Notes under the pieces: model-generated
Database searches by the model: none
What the model saw: the letters and a program-made list of their open reading frames with translations, nothing else
Told to the model about the DNA's origin: nothing
Shown here: one piece after another, positions 26,578 through 33,693 of the stretch
Position numbering within the stretch: position 1 is the first letter of the stretch
Layout: every line of letters begins with the position of its first letter
Assembly (NCBI GenBank): GCA_012522755.1
Contig: JAAYJV010000039.1
Span: 1-33,693 of the forward strand
Reading direction: 5' to 3'
Source of the DNA: Candidatus Hydrogenedens sp.
Lineage (GTDB): Bacteria; Hydrogenedentota; Hydrogenedentia; Hydrogenedentales; CAITNO01
Length of the DNA stretch: 33,693 nucleotides
Program-made: the position numbers and the translations under genes

Positions 26578-26801
26578 GCTTCGTCCTTTCATGATTTCCT
26601 GAATTGTAACAACAGGTACCGCCTTTGTGCCACTTCAGGGGAAGAAGCCATGACGAGTTGGCTGAAGCCTCTTGTATCCCAAGACACTGGTGTCCAAAAT
26701 GCGAAGGCCCATGTAAGACCGTTCTACAGCCACACAATGCCATGAAGACAAGCTTTTTCGGGTGCTCAGCACATAGAAAAAGGTATCAGCACATGGAATG
26801 A

Positions 26802-26831
26802 GCCTGTCCAAGAAAAGCTGATTTGGACAAG
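26802..26831 (+). repeat. 30-bp direct repeat with inverted arms, copy 1
   Basis: This copy is identical over 30 bp to 27023-27052. It begins GCCTGTCCAAGAAAAGC and ends TGATTTGGACAAG. Internal TGTCCAA (26805-26811) and TTGGACA (26823-26829) form a 7-bp stem with an 11-nt loop. Confidence 0.75.
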
Positions 26832-27022
26832 AATAAAGAATTTTTATAGTTTGCCTTTTCTTTTCTTCCACGAAGTTACACGAAGTCACACTAAAGGAAA
26901 GACGATGCAAATATAAAGGCATGAACACTGTTCAAGTTATTTGTTGAATTCATTGGTATTTTGGCCAGCTTTTGTCTTCATTTTTCCGCTTCCCAGGATC
27001 AGGTTGACTGATCGTTGCATTG

Positions 27023-27052
27023 GCCTGTCCAAGAAAAGCTGATTTGGACAAG
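27023..27052 (+). repeat. 30-bp direct repeat with inverted arms, copy 2
   Basis: This second exact copy of the element at 26802-26831 starts 221 bp downstream of it in the same orientation. The same TGTCCAA/TTGGACA arms are present. Flanking bases differ, so the repeat unit boundaries are sharp. Confidence 0.75.
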
Positions 27053-27125
27053 GATGATCCCAAGACAACCACTGAGGAGAAAACCTGCTTATATCCCCTC
27101 TCTTTTTCCCTTTATGAAGGCTCAT

Positions 27126-27155
27126 GTGACGTTATCATAGTCCAAGCGTTATAAT
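27126..27155 (+). promoter_or_regulatory. Promoter abutting the mutS start codon
   Basis: TATAAT (27150-27155, perfect -10) is preceded at 18 bp by GTGACG (27126-27131, 4 of 6). The -10 ends only 7 nt before the mutS ATG, so transcription would start at or next to the start codon. This agrees with the lack of any Shine-Dalgarno sequence before mutS. Confidence 0.5.
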
Positions 27156-27162
27156 ACCCTTT

Positions 27163-29811
27163 ATGACAGACAAATGGATCCGACTCAGCGAAATCTCTCC
27201 CCATCACACCACTCCCGCCATGCGCCAGTATCTGCAGGCCAAAATGGAATGTGAGGGGAGCCTTTTGTTTTTTCGCATGGGTGATTTTTATGAGCTGTTT
27301 TTTGAAGATGCCGTGGAGGCGGCGGAAATACTGAATCTGGCGCTCACCTCCAGAGACGGCCCCGATAAAGAGCGACGTGTCCCCATGGCCGGTGTGCCTG
27401 TACGCGCCGTGGACAGCTATATTGCGAAACTGGTCCGGCTGGGGAAATCCGTATCCATTTGCGAACAGATGGAAAACCCGAAGGATGTCAAAGGCATTGT
27501 CAAGCGTCAGGTAGTCCGTACAGTGACTCCGGGCACGGTTCTGGAACCGGAATTGCTCGACGATGGACGCAACAATTATCTGGCCGCCATTGCTGTGGGT
27601 GAGAAGGAAGGGGCGGCCGCCTTCGTGGATATGACGACAGGTGAATTTCTGACCCTGACTGTTGCGCCTCAATCCGAAGAACTTTTTGACGAGCTGGCAA
27701 GACTTACTCCCGCTGAGCTGCTGATGGCTGAAAAAAATGATGCCTCACTTTTCATGGAGACGGAAAAACGGTTTCCGGAAATGGCCGTGACCCGCCGCCC
27801 CGCCGATGAATTTGACCCGGAATACGGGAAAGAAGCCCTCCTCCATTATTTCCAACTGAAGACACTGGAAGGACTGGGCGGGCTGGCTCTGTCTGATCAG
27901 GCTCTGGCCTGTGCGGGAGCCGTTGTTTCCTATCTTAAAGAAACTCAACGGGACAGCATCCCCCAGCTGGATCTTCCCCGGCACCAGCGTCCTTCGGCCT
28001 ATGTGGCTCTGGATGCGAATACGCAGCGCAATCTCGAACTCACTGTGACCATGCACGACAAGAGCAAGCGCGGCTCCCTGCTGGGGGTATTGGATAAAAC
28101 ACTGACGGGTATGGGCGAACGGAAATTGAGACATTGGATTCTGCATCCCCTGTCCGAACTGGAACCCTTGCAGGAACGGCTTGATGCGGTCACGGAATTT
28201 TACGATGAGATTACCCTGCGCCTGACCTTGCGCGATGCATTGAAGGGCATGCCTGATATTGAACGTTTGTTGGGAAGAATCACGGCCAGTGCCGGCAATG
28301 CCCGGGATGTCCTGGCTCTGGGAACTACACTGGCTCAGCTTCCGGAAATTCTGCGTATTGCAGACAGTTTTCAATCGCCCTTGCTCCAACAACTCCAGAC
28401 GACACTGGATCCTCTGGAGGATATCACCAGCCTTATCGAAAGATCCATAGCTGATGATCCGCCGCTGGTTCTCAATGAGGGTAATCTCATTCGGGAAGGC
28501 TATCATGAAGAATTGGATCGACTCCGGGATCTGGTACGGGGCGGGGTCAGCTGGATCGCCAGACTCCAGCAGGAAGAGCGGGAACGGACGGGCATAGCCA
28601 AGTTGAAAGTGGGGTTCAACCGTGTCTTCGGCTATTACATTGAGATCAGTCGGACCCAGTCCCATCTGGCCCCCGATGATTACGAGCGCAAACAGACTCT
28701 GGCCAATGCGGAGCGTTTTATCACGCCTTCTCTGAAGAAATATGAGGAAGAAATTCTCACGGCCCAGGAAAAAATGCAGATTCTGGAATACGATCTCTTT
28801 GTTGCATTGCGCAGCCAGGTGGCTGCTGCAGCAAAACGGATCCGGAAAACAGCCGATGCTCTCGCCTCTCTGGATCTCATCGCTTCACTGGCGGAAGTGG
28901 CGGCCACACATAATTATTGCCGGCCTGAGCTGGACAAGTCCGGCGAGATTGAGATTGCTGACGGGCGCCATCCTGTTGTGGAGGACATCAACAAGCAGAA
29001 TGATTTTGTGCCCAACGATACTCGACTGGGTGAAAACGGTTCTCGCATGCTCATCATGACGGGCCCCAATATGGCGGGTAAATCCACCTATCTGCGGCAG
29101 GTCGCGCTGATCTGTCTCATGGCGCAAATGGGCAGTTATGTGCCCGCATCCAAAGCACGCATAGGACTCGTGGACCGGATTTTCACCCGTGTGGGCGCCT
29201 CCGATAATCTTGTTCGGGGCGAAAGTACTTTCATGGTGGAAATGATCGAGACAGCGGCCATTCTGAACAGTGCAGGTAGAAACAGCCTTCTCGTTCTGGA
29301 TGAAATCGGCCGGGGAACAAGCACCTATGACGGCATCAGCATTGCCTGGTCTGTGGCGGAATACATACACGATGCCATTCAGGCGCGCACCCTCTTCGCC
29401 ACACACTATCACGAGCTGACGGAACTGGGTGACAAACTGGAGCATGCCCGGAATATCAGTGTATCCGTCCGCGACTGGCAGGACACCATCGTTTTTCTCT
29501 ATCGTGTCGTCGATGGCGGGGCTGATCACAGTTATGGCATTCAAGTGGCGAAGCTGGCGGGATTGCCCCAGCAGGTTCTGAAACGTGCTCACAAAATACT
29601 GGAGAGTCTCGAAGCCGGCGGCCCGACAACAGGCGCCACGGAAAGCGGAGCACAGCAGATGTATCTCTTTGCACCTGTGGAAGAGAGCAGCCCCGGCCCT
29701 CTGGAAAAAGAGCTGGAAGAACTGGATGTGGACGCCCTCTCACCCAGAGAGGCACAGGCCTTCCTCTATCATCTGAAACATCTGAGCAACCGTCCGCGCA
29801 AAGGCAAGTGA
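27163..29811 (+). CDS. mutS: DNA mismatch repair protein MutS
   Basis: MutS recognises mismatches and small loops and starts repair with MutL. The 882-residue product is full length. The mismatch-reading motif GDFYELF holds Phe42 and Glu44. Domain II spans about 140-260, with the lever and clamp at about 275-570 (FNRVFGYYIEISRTQ). The ATPase has Walker A GPNMAGKST at 634-642 and Walker B LLVLDEIGRG with Asp713-Glu714, followed by the conserved ATHYHELTEL. The C-terminal tail is the usual short dimerisation segment. The start fits the family N-terminus (TTPAMRQYLQAK). No ribosome-binding site is visible and a -10 box lies right before the ATG, suggesting a leaderless message. The stop is 2 bp from that of the convergent glycosidase gene. 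Confidence 0.98.
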   Translation: MTDKWIRLSEISPHHTTPAMRQYLQAKMECEGSLLFFRMGDFYELFFEDAVEAAEILNLALTSRDGPDKERRVPMAGVPVRAVDSYIAKLVRLGKSVSICEQMENPKDVKGIVKRQVVRTVTPGTVLEPELLDDGRNNYLAAIAVGEKEGAAAFVDMTTGEFLTLTVAPQSEELFDELARLTPAELLMAEKNDASLFMETEKRFPEMAVTRRPADEFDPEYGKEALLHYFQLKTLEGLGGLALSDQALACAGAVVSYLKETQRDSIPQLDLPRHQRPSAYVALDANTQRNLELTVTMHDKSKRGSLLGVLDKTLTGMGERKLRHWILHPLSELEPLQERLDAVTEFYDEITLRLTLRDALKGMPDIERLLGRITASAGNARDVLALGTTLAQLPEILRIADSFQSPLLQQLQTTLDPLEDITSLIERSIADDPPLVLNEGNLIREGYHEELDRLRDLVRGGVSWIARLQQEERERTGIAKLKVGFNRVFGYYIEISRTQSHLAPDDYERKQTLANAERFITPSLKKYEEEILTAQEKMQILEYDLFVALRSQVAAAAKRIRKTADALASLDLIASLAEVAATHNYCRPELDKSGEIEIADGRHPVVEDINKQNDFVPNDTRLGENGSRMLIMTGPNMAGKSTYLRQVALICLMAQMGSYVPASKARIGLVDRIFTRVGASDNLVRGESTFMVEMIETAAILNSAGRNSLLVLDEIGRGTSTYDGISIAWSVAEYIHDAIQARTLFATHYHELTELGDKLEHARNISVSVRDWQDTIVFLYRVVDGGADHSYGIQVAKLAGLPQQVLKRAHKILESLEAGGPTTGATESGAQQMYLFAPVEESSPGPLEKELEELDVDALSPREAQAFLYHLKHLSNRPRKGK

Positions 29812-29853
29812 CTTCAGTTTTCTGTCTGCTTTTTTTCCTCTTTGGGCGGACGG
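29790..29853. terminator. Inverted repeat spanning two convergent stop codons
   Basis: CCGTCCGCGCAAAG (29790-29803) pairs with CTTTGGGCGGACGG (29840-29853): 13 base pairs with one G-G mismatch. The 36-nt loop contains both stop codons and a run of seven T. The arms lie within the last codons of mutS and of the convergent glycosidase gene. It could act as a bidirectional transcription barrier, although the long loop is not typical of an intrinsic terminator. Confidence 0.35.
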
Positions 29854-31757
29854 AGGGACACGCCCAGATGGGCCTTCATGCCTTCTCCGAAGTCACCCTG
29901 AGCCACCAGCCAGAAAGGGCTGTCCTGCAGGGGCAGCGCATCTTCTGCAATCGTCACGGACAAGGGAATAGCGCGCCTTTCCATGGACTCCAACCGGACT
30001 GTCCAGTTTCTTTTCGGGAACTCCCAGCCGGATGGAATTTCAGTCAGTGCCACCTGTCCCTTCACCCTGTGATCACTCAGGTTATAGGCGGCCAGTTCCC
30101 ACTCCTGCTCGCCGGGCCGGGCTGTGCGGTCGTGTTCCGTTGCCCAGTCAACGGAATGCATCTGTATATCCTCCACAGGCGCACAGAATTGAAGAACAAT
30201 CGGACTGGGCGCTTCAAAGTCCACAGGCTCGGGTGCGGGACTCTTGTGCAGCTTCAGAGTATCCGTGCTTCCCGGGGGCAGCACGAGAAAAACGGGAGTA
30301 CCCGTCACTTCATCGGGCACTTCAGCCGGCTGAGGACGGCCCAGATAATCCCAGACACTTTCCACAGAAAACTCTTCAGGCAATGCAAGTGAAGCTTTTG
30401 TATTTCCACGTTCCGGCCAGTCGTTCCGTCCTTCCGCCCAGACCACGAGGACATCCTTTGTTTCGCCCTGGGGTCTCGCCTGAAAAACGAAGACATAAAG
30501 ATTTTCATCTCCTTCATCAATCCACTGGCCCTTATAAGTCGCATCAGCCAGAAGACGGCCTGTCGCCGCCAGAGCCGCATAGCCCATACGGGGTGAACCG
30601 TCCTTTCTCAACAGTCCGAATTGAATGGTATTGTTCCGCTCCATATACCAGGGCAGGACAAAATGAAACTGGCGGGCCACTCCGCTGGCAAGACTGGATG
30701 CCATGGACTGGATGATAAAGGAGGCTTTCAGTTTTTCGTACTCCCAGGTGAAATCGCCATCAGCTGATTCAGGGTCAGCGAGCATGCCCCGATCACTTTC
30801 CGATATCCACATGGGTTTACCGCCTGTTGCCCGAAAAGCCCAGGGGCGCAAGCGGGGATAATCATGATGCCAGTCATAAGAATGGAAACAAAATATATCA
30901 AAATAAGAACCCACCTGATTGTGGATCATACCCTGATAATGGTTTTCGGAAAATTTTCCCGCATATGGACCCAGACAGACCGTCGCATCCGGATTCCCTT
31001 CTTTAAAACCCAGGTAAGCCGCTTTCTGGTGAGAAGAGAGTTCATCACCGGTATGTCCACCGAAATTACTGATATTTCCTTCATTCCAGGGTTGCCAGGC
31101 CTGTACCGTGTCCTGAAAGCGTGCCGCCGCATCACGACAGAAACGCCAGGTGAGCCGAAGATCCTGAGGTATCCGGTTTCTCTCCTGAGGATAACCGCGC
31201 AGCCAAGAGGGCGTATGATGAAAGACTTGCAGAATATCCAGTCCCTCCGCCTTCTGGATGGCGGCTGTGTCATCATACTTTGTGTGGGCGACAAATGGTC
31301 CGGGTTCAGGCTGCAATTCCCGCCAGTGGAGGCGATCACGCACCATGCGTACCCCGGCCAAGGCGGACAGGTGAGCCACATACTTCCAACTCTCTTCTCC
31401 TTCGGGAGGTACCCAGGACAGGGCAACATCAACAGCAATGGGCGTCTCGGGCGACGGTCGTTGTTTCAGAGCGGTCAGGACGGCTATGGAAGTCCAGTGG
31501 AGCAATTCATCGGATTCGTCAAGAAAGTCCACCTTGTACCAGCCCACGGGCAAAGTACCCGCAGCCCGGACCAGAGTCCCCTCTTCGACAGTACCTTCGC
31601 TGAAGAGGCTGAAATCATCGAGAAGCAGCCTCCAGGAATGGCTTCCTGCAGGAGCGGACAAGGTTACGACTTCATCTTCAGAGAAAACGAAGCATTCCGC
31701 ATGAAGGGTTGAAGTCAGAAGCAGCAAGGCCGCAATGCAAAGCCGGAATTTCGCCAT
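29814..31757 (-). CDS. Secreted clan GH-A glycoside hydrolase (GH39-like TIM barrel)
   Basis: This is a 647-residue exported protein. The signal peptide ends near residue 20 (STLHA-EC). A beta-rich N-terminal domain reaches about residue 100. A TIM barrel at about 105-420 follows, with RMVRDRLHWRELQPEPG, the acid/base motif WQPWNEGN (Asn225-Glu226) and the nucleophile motif PMWISESDRG (Glu320). The Asn-Glu pair and second Glu define clan GH-A retaining enzymes. The overall look is nearest to GH39-type or related families, but the exact family is not certain. A C-terminal beta-sandwich (about 470-647) completes it. AAGGAG lies 10 nt before the ATG and is inside a small hairpin (AAGGA/TCCTT, 31760-31772). 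The gene stands alone, convergent with mutS. Substrate is unknown. Confidence 0.8.
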   Translation of the reverse strand: MAKFRLCIAALLLLTSTLHAECFVFSEDEVVTLSAPAGSHSWRLLLDDFSLFSEGTVEEGTLVRAAGTLPVGWYKVDFLDESDELLHWTSIAVLTALKQRPSPETPIAVDVALSWVPPEGEESWKYVAHLSALAGVRMVRDRLHWRELQPEPGPFVAHTKYDDTAAIQKAEGLDILQVFHHTPSWLRGYPQERNRIPQDLRLTWRFCRDAAARFQDTVQAWQPWNEGNISNFGGHTGDELSSHQKAAYLGFKEGNPDATVCLGPYAGKFSENHYQGMIHNQVGSYFDIFCFHSYDWHHDYPRLRPWAFRATGGKPMWISESDRGMLADPESADGDFTWEYEKLKASFIIQSMASSLASGVARQFHFVLPWYMERNNTIQFGLLRKDGSPRMGYAALAATGRLLADATYKGQWIDEGDENLYVFVFQARPQGETKDVLVVWAEGRNDWPERGNTKASLALPEEFSVESVWDYLGRPQPAEVPDEVTGTPVFLVLPPGSTDTLKLHKSPAPEPVDFEAPSPIVLQFCAPVEDIQMHSVDWATEHDRTARPGEQEWELAAYNLSDHRVKGQVALTEIPSGWEFPKRNWTVRLESMERRAIPLSVTIAEDALPLQDSPFWLVAQGDFGEGMKAHLGVSLRPPKEEKKQTEN

Positions 31758-31906
31758 GATAAGGAAGCTCCTTGTATAGTGATTGAAACAGATGATCCCT
31801 GACAGCTGTCTGTTGGTTATATACCAAAAGGGTTGTGCTTTTCCAAAACTCGGCCAGAGCGTGGAGACTTTAAAGGGAAGTGATGATTTCTCCTGTGTCT
31901 TTTAGC

Positions 31907-31926
31907 CACGAAGTCACGAAGGACAG
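31907..31926 (+). repeat. Degenerate CCACGAAG/ACGAAGG element
   Basis: CCACGAAGTCACGAAGGACA resembles the segment at 26866-26899 (TTCCACGAAGTTACACGAAG...) and the reverse complement of 134-178. These are short, decayed members of one intergenic family. Confidence 0.4.
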
Positions 31927-32021
31927 GTCGGTTCATTAAGAAAATGAGAGGAAGAGGCTTATGTGTCTTCCCGGAGTCTCTTTTGTATCCCAAGACATGC
32001 CTGCATCCCTCCCACATCCGT

Positions 32022-32053
32022 CCGATCCGACCGATCCGACCGATCCGTCCGAC
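32022..32053 (+). repeat. Nine-base microsatellite (CCGATCCGA)n
   Basis: Three full 9-bp units and a partial fourth are present: CCGATCCGA (32022-32030), CCGATCCGA (32031-32039), CCGATCCGT (32040-32048), CCGAC. Translated it would give DPTDP-type repeats. Tracts of this kind are, to my knowledge, common between genes in some PVC bacteria. Confidence 0.7.
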
Positions 32054-32103
32054 TCCCCGGAGATGTCTGATCCCTTCGAGTCTCTTATTCGCCTCAAGAC
32101 CAA

Positions 32104-32147
32104 CCTCCGTCGTCCTTCCGGTTTTTCCCGTTTTTTGTTGTTCTCCC
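32104..32147 (+). repeat. Dispersed repeat module B, copy 2
   Basis: CCTCCGTCGTCCTTCC, then GGTTTTTCCCG, then TTGTTGTTCTCCC aligns with 8079-8122 with few changes and indels. It is in the same plus orientation, but here it lies about 330 bp left of module A rather than joined to it. Confidence 0.6.
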
Positions 32148-32303
32148 GAGAAACAGAATTGTATGTTGTGTATTCTGTAGGTAATGCTTTGACCTTGAGT
32201 AATTTCCGGCGTAAAGTTTTCTCAGTAATGGATTTGTTTGAGAAAACAGAGATATCATGCCGTAATCAGGTTTTTAACTTCTCCGAGTCACAATACGCTG
32301 TCT

Positions 32304-32321
32304 GCCAATGTGGAAATTGGC
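32304..32321. repeat. GCCAAT/ATTGGC hairpin element (REP-like)
   Basis: GCCAAT (32304-32309) and ATTGGC (32316-32321) form a 6-bp stem with a 6-nt loop, followed by GTTCCCAGG. The form is that of a small palindromic intergenic element. Only one copy was noticed in this window. Confidence 0.35.
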
Positions 32322-32480
32322 GTTCCCAGGAGTGAATCTCAACGTCTTTCAGGGTTCCTCAAGGCGTTATTTGTTCGTGATTATCTGAAGACACCTTGCA
32401 GAGTCAACAACACAAACTTCTTCGAAAAAACAATGGAAGTTAACGGGTAATAACTCGGAAAAAATACAGGCGACATAAAA

Positions 32481-32548
32481 AAGACCCATCGTTTTGACAC
32501 GTCCACTCTGTCCTCTTTGTTCATTGATTCGCCATAAATGCCCTGACC
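32481..32548 (+). repeat. Dispersed repeat module A, copy 2
   Basis: This segment aligns by eye with 8020-8080: AAGACCCATCG, CGTCCACTCTGTCC and AAATGCCCTGACC correspond to AAGATCTACGG, CGTCCGCTCTGTCC and AAATGCTCTGACC, with a short insertion. Same orientation as copy 1. Confidence 0.55.
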
Positions 32549-32648
32549 CCACCCCTCGCAAATCCCAGCGATTTTCCTGACATCAGTAATCGCATGGAGT
32601 CTCTTAAATCCTGCACTCCCCCCTTTTGTCCATGAAATGAGATATCTT

Positions 32649-32678
32649 TTGCTCAGGATATGCCTTTTATTCTATGAT
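32649..32678 (+). promoter_or_regulatory. Candidate promoter for the aminotransferase gene
   Basis: TTGCTC (32649-32654) and TATGAT (32673-32678) are separated by 18 bp. The -10 is 5 of 6 and the -35 only 3 of 6. Transcription would begin near 32685, giving a leader of about 85 nt. Confidence 0.38.
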
Positions 32679-32768
32679 ATGAGCGATCGGCAGAAACAGA
32701 AAGAGAACTGTGTCTCCAATCCACCTTTTTCAGCGTCCCCCACCTCAACCGGAAGAGAACTACATACC

Positions 32769-33693
32769 ATGTTTGAAAGATTGCAAATGGCTCCTGCAGA
32801 CAGTATTCTCGGTCTGACAGATGCTTTCAGAAAAGACAGCAACCCGAATAAAATCAACTTGGGTGTCGGAGTATATAAAGATCCATCGGGCAAGACACCG
32901 GTTTTGCAATCCGTGAAGGCCGCGGAAGCTTTTCTGGTGGAGAATGTGCAAACAAAAAGCTATCTCCCCATTACGGGTTCTCCAGCATATGCACGAGTAA
33001 CGCAAGGGCTGCTTTTCGGTGCAGGTCATGAGGTGGTCACTGCCAACAGAGCCTATACTGCCAACACGCCCGGTGGCACCGGTGCCCTTCGCGTGGCTGC
33101 GGACTTTCTTCATCGCTGCAACGCATCAACACGGGTCTGGCTGAGTAATCCCACCTGGGCCAATCACAACGCTATCTTTGAGGCTGCGGGCCTGGAGCGG
33201 CTTGTTTACAGCTATTATGATCCGGCCACACGGGCTGTCGATTTTGAAGGAATGCTCTCCAGCCTTGAAGAAGCACAGCCGGGCGATGCACTGCTGCTTC
33301 ATGCCTGCTGCCACAACCCCAGCGGTGTGGATCTGAATGATGCGCAATGGCGGACCATTGTGAACCTTATCCGGGACAAGTCGCTGCTGCCCGTGGTGGA
33401 TTTTGCCTATCAGGGTTTCGGAAGTGGTTTGGAAGAAGATGCCGCCGGCGTCCGGTTACTTGTTGAGTCCCTCCCCGAAGTGCTTATATGCAATTCCTAT
33501 TCCAAAAATTTCGGACTTTATCAGGACCGTGTGGGAGCCATTACCCTGGTTGCCGCAGATGCAGACACAGGAGCCCGGGCTTTCAGTCAGGTGGAAAAAG
33601 TGATCCGTGCGAATTATTCCAATCCCCCGGCTCATGGCAGTCTGGTGGTCACCACCATCCTGGAGAACGATGAGCTGCGTTCCCTGTGGCAAA
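32769..33693 (+). CDS. Aspartate/aromatic amino acid aminotransferase, 5' part (runs off the window)
   Basis: An open frame begins at ATG 32769 (GGAAGAG about 11 nt upstream) and continues without stop to the window end, giving 308 residues of an expected ~400. It is a PLP-dependent fold-type I enzyme of the AspC/TyrB subgroup. Motifs are INLGVGVYKDPSGKTPVL near 28-45, SYLPITGSPAY, the TPGGTGALR phosphate loop, CCHNPSGVD, DFAYQGFGSG and the PLP-binding lysine in SYSKNFGLY at Lys246, the same position as in E. coli AspC. It transfers the amino group between aspartate or aromatic amino acids and 2-oxo acids in the cytoplasm. AspC and TyrB cannot be told apart from this part. The gene is complete up to the edge and shows no damage. 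Confidence 0.93.
   Translation, partial: MFERLQMAPADSILGLTDAFRKDSNPNKINLGVGVYKDPSGKTPVLQSVKAAEAFLVENVQTKSYLPITGSPAYARVTQGLLFGAGHEVVTANRAYTANTPGGTGALRVAADFLHRCNASTRVWLSNPTWANHNAIFEAAGLERLVYSYYDPATRAVDFEGMLSSLEEAQPGDALLLHACCHNPSGVDLNDAQWRTIVNLIRDKSLLPVVDFAYQGFGSGLEEDAAGVRLLVESLPEVLICNSYSKNFGLYQDRVGAITLVAADADTGARAFSQVEKVIRANYSNPPAHGSLVVTTILENDELRSLWQ

Larger units (their letters stand above)
26578..27162. other. Repeat-rich gap between the large glycosidase and mutS
   Basis: This 585-bp gap holds no believable gene; short minus-strand frames run across repeats. Recognised content is TTGTATCCCAAGACA (26672-26686, also at 31983-31997), a 30-bp direct repeat at 26802-26831 and 27023-27052, a degenerate CCACGAAG...ACGAAG element at about 26866-26899 and the mutS promoter at the right end. 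Promoter sequences for the minus-strand glycosidase probably lie in 26590-26640 but no strong match was found. Confidence 0.5.
31758..32768. other. One-kilobase repeat-rich intergenic region
   Basis: No gene is supported in this 1011-bp gap. It contains a CCACGAAGTCACGAAGGACA element (31907-31926), TTGTATCCCAAGACA (31983-31997), a 9-bp microsatellite (32022-32053), module B (32104-32147) and module A (32481-32548) of a dispersed repeat also found at 8020-8124, a GCCAAT/ATTGGC hairpin (32304-32321) and a candidate promoter for the aminotransferase gene. Short plus-strand frames across it encode low-complexity SDPTDP-like or otherwise unrelated peptides and are judged non-coding. Confidence 0.55.

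Noticed and set aside
26612-26632. Possible sigma-54 promoter before the large glycosidase
   Set aside because: TGGCAC is present on the minus strand but the required GC-containing -12 element is missing at the correct distance.
26802-27052. Possible CRISPR array
   Set aside because: Only two repeat copies occur, 191 bp apart with no spacer-sized unit, and no cas gene is in the window.
26635-27125. Two short minus-strand frames sharing a PNQLFLDR peptide
   Set aside because: The shared peptide is simply the translation of the 30-bp direct repeat; there are no ribosome-binding sites or family features.
27745-28665. Minus-strand open frame of 306 codons
   Set aside because: It is antisense to mutS, with no recognisable protein features.
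31944-32450. Short plus-strand frames with SDPTDP-type and other peptides
   Set aside because: They translate the microsatellite and other repeat modules in several frames and have no coding signals.

Overview
The window looks like a chromosomal segment of a Gram-negative, saccharolytic bacterium. Many predicted proteins have signal peptides or a Tat leader, and the products are dominated by secreted glycan-processing enzymes. The gaps carry degenerate intergenic repeats, including an ACCACAG/ACGAAG-type family and a 9-bp CCGATCCGA microsatellite. That combination resembles members of the PVC superphylum (Lentisphaerae or Kiritimatiellae). This placement is inference from style, not a search result. 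No phage, plasmid, insertion sequence or CRISPR array was seen.

Layout. From about 16.4 kb leftwards every gene is on the minus strand. In transcription order these are: a large GT39-type membrane glycosyltransferase with a TPR tail (16423-12896); a small cysteine-rich ORF (12658-12425) whose stop overlaps the start of a cobalamin-binding radical SAM enzyme (12428-11007); a Tat-exported Gfo/Idh/MocA oxidoreductase (10851-9613); a second cobalamin-binding radical SAM enzyme (9446-8172); a secreted GH106-like glycosidase (7883-4695) coupled to a secreted beta-propeller lactonase (4667-3504); the translational GTPase TypA/BipA (3288-1393); and a secreted SGNH hydrolase (1346-288). Rightwards from 16.8 kb on the plus strand are a divergent paralogue of the GT39-TPR protein (16808-20317), an XRE-cupin regulator (20470-21045), an acyl-CoA synthetase (21084-22748) and tRNA-Val(GAC). 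A large secreted putative glycosidase (26577-22927, minus) then converges on the tRNA. It is followed by mutS (27163-29811, plus), a convergent secreted clan GH-A glycosidase (31757-29814, minus), a 1-kb repeat-rich gap, and the 5' part of an aspartate/aromatic aminotransferase that runs off the window.

How the genes fit together. The GH106-like enzyme, lactonase, SGNH esterase, Tat oxidoreductase and the two other glycosidases could take apart a decorated plant or algal polysaccharide or a glycoprotein outside the cytoplasm. The divergent GT39-TPR pair has a GT-C membrane core, a DE motif in the first external loop and a long TPR tail predicted to lie outside the cytoplasm. This layout recalls eukaryotic TMTC O-mannosyltransferases and is the most unusual element of the window. 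The XRE-cupin/acyl-CoA synthetase pair, tRNA-Val, TypA, MutS and the aminotransferase are housekeeping or metabolic genes set between the accessory ones.
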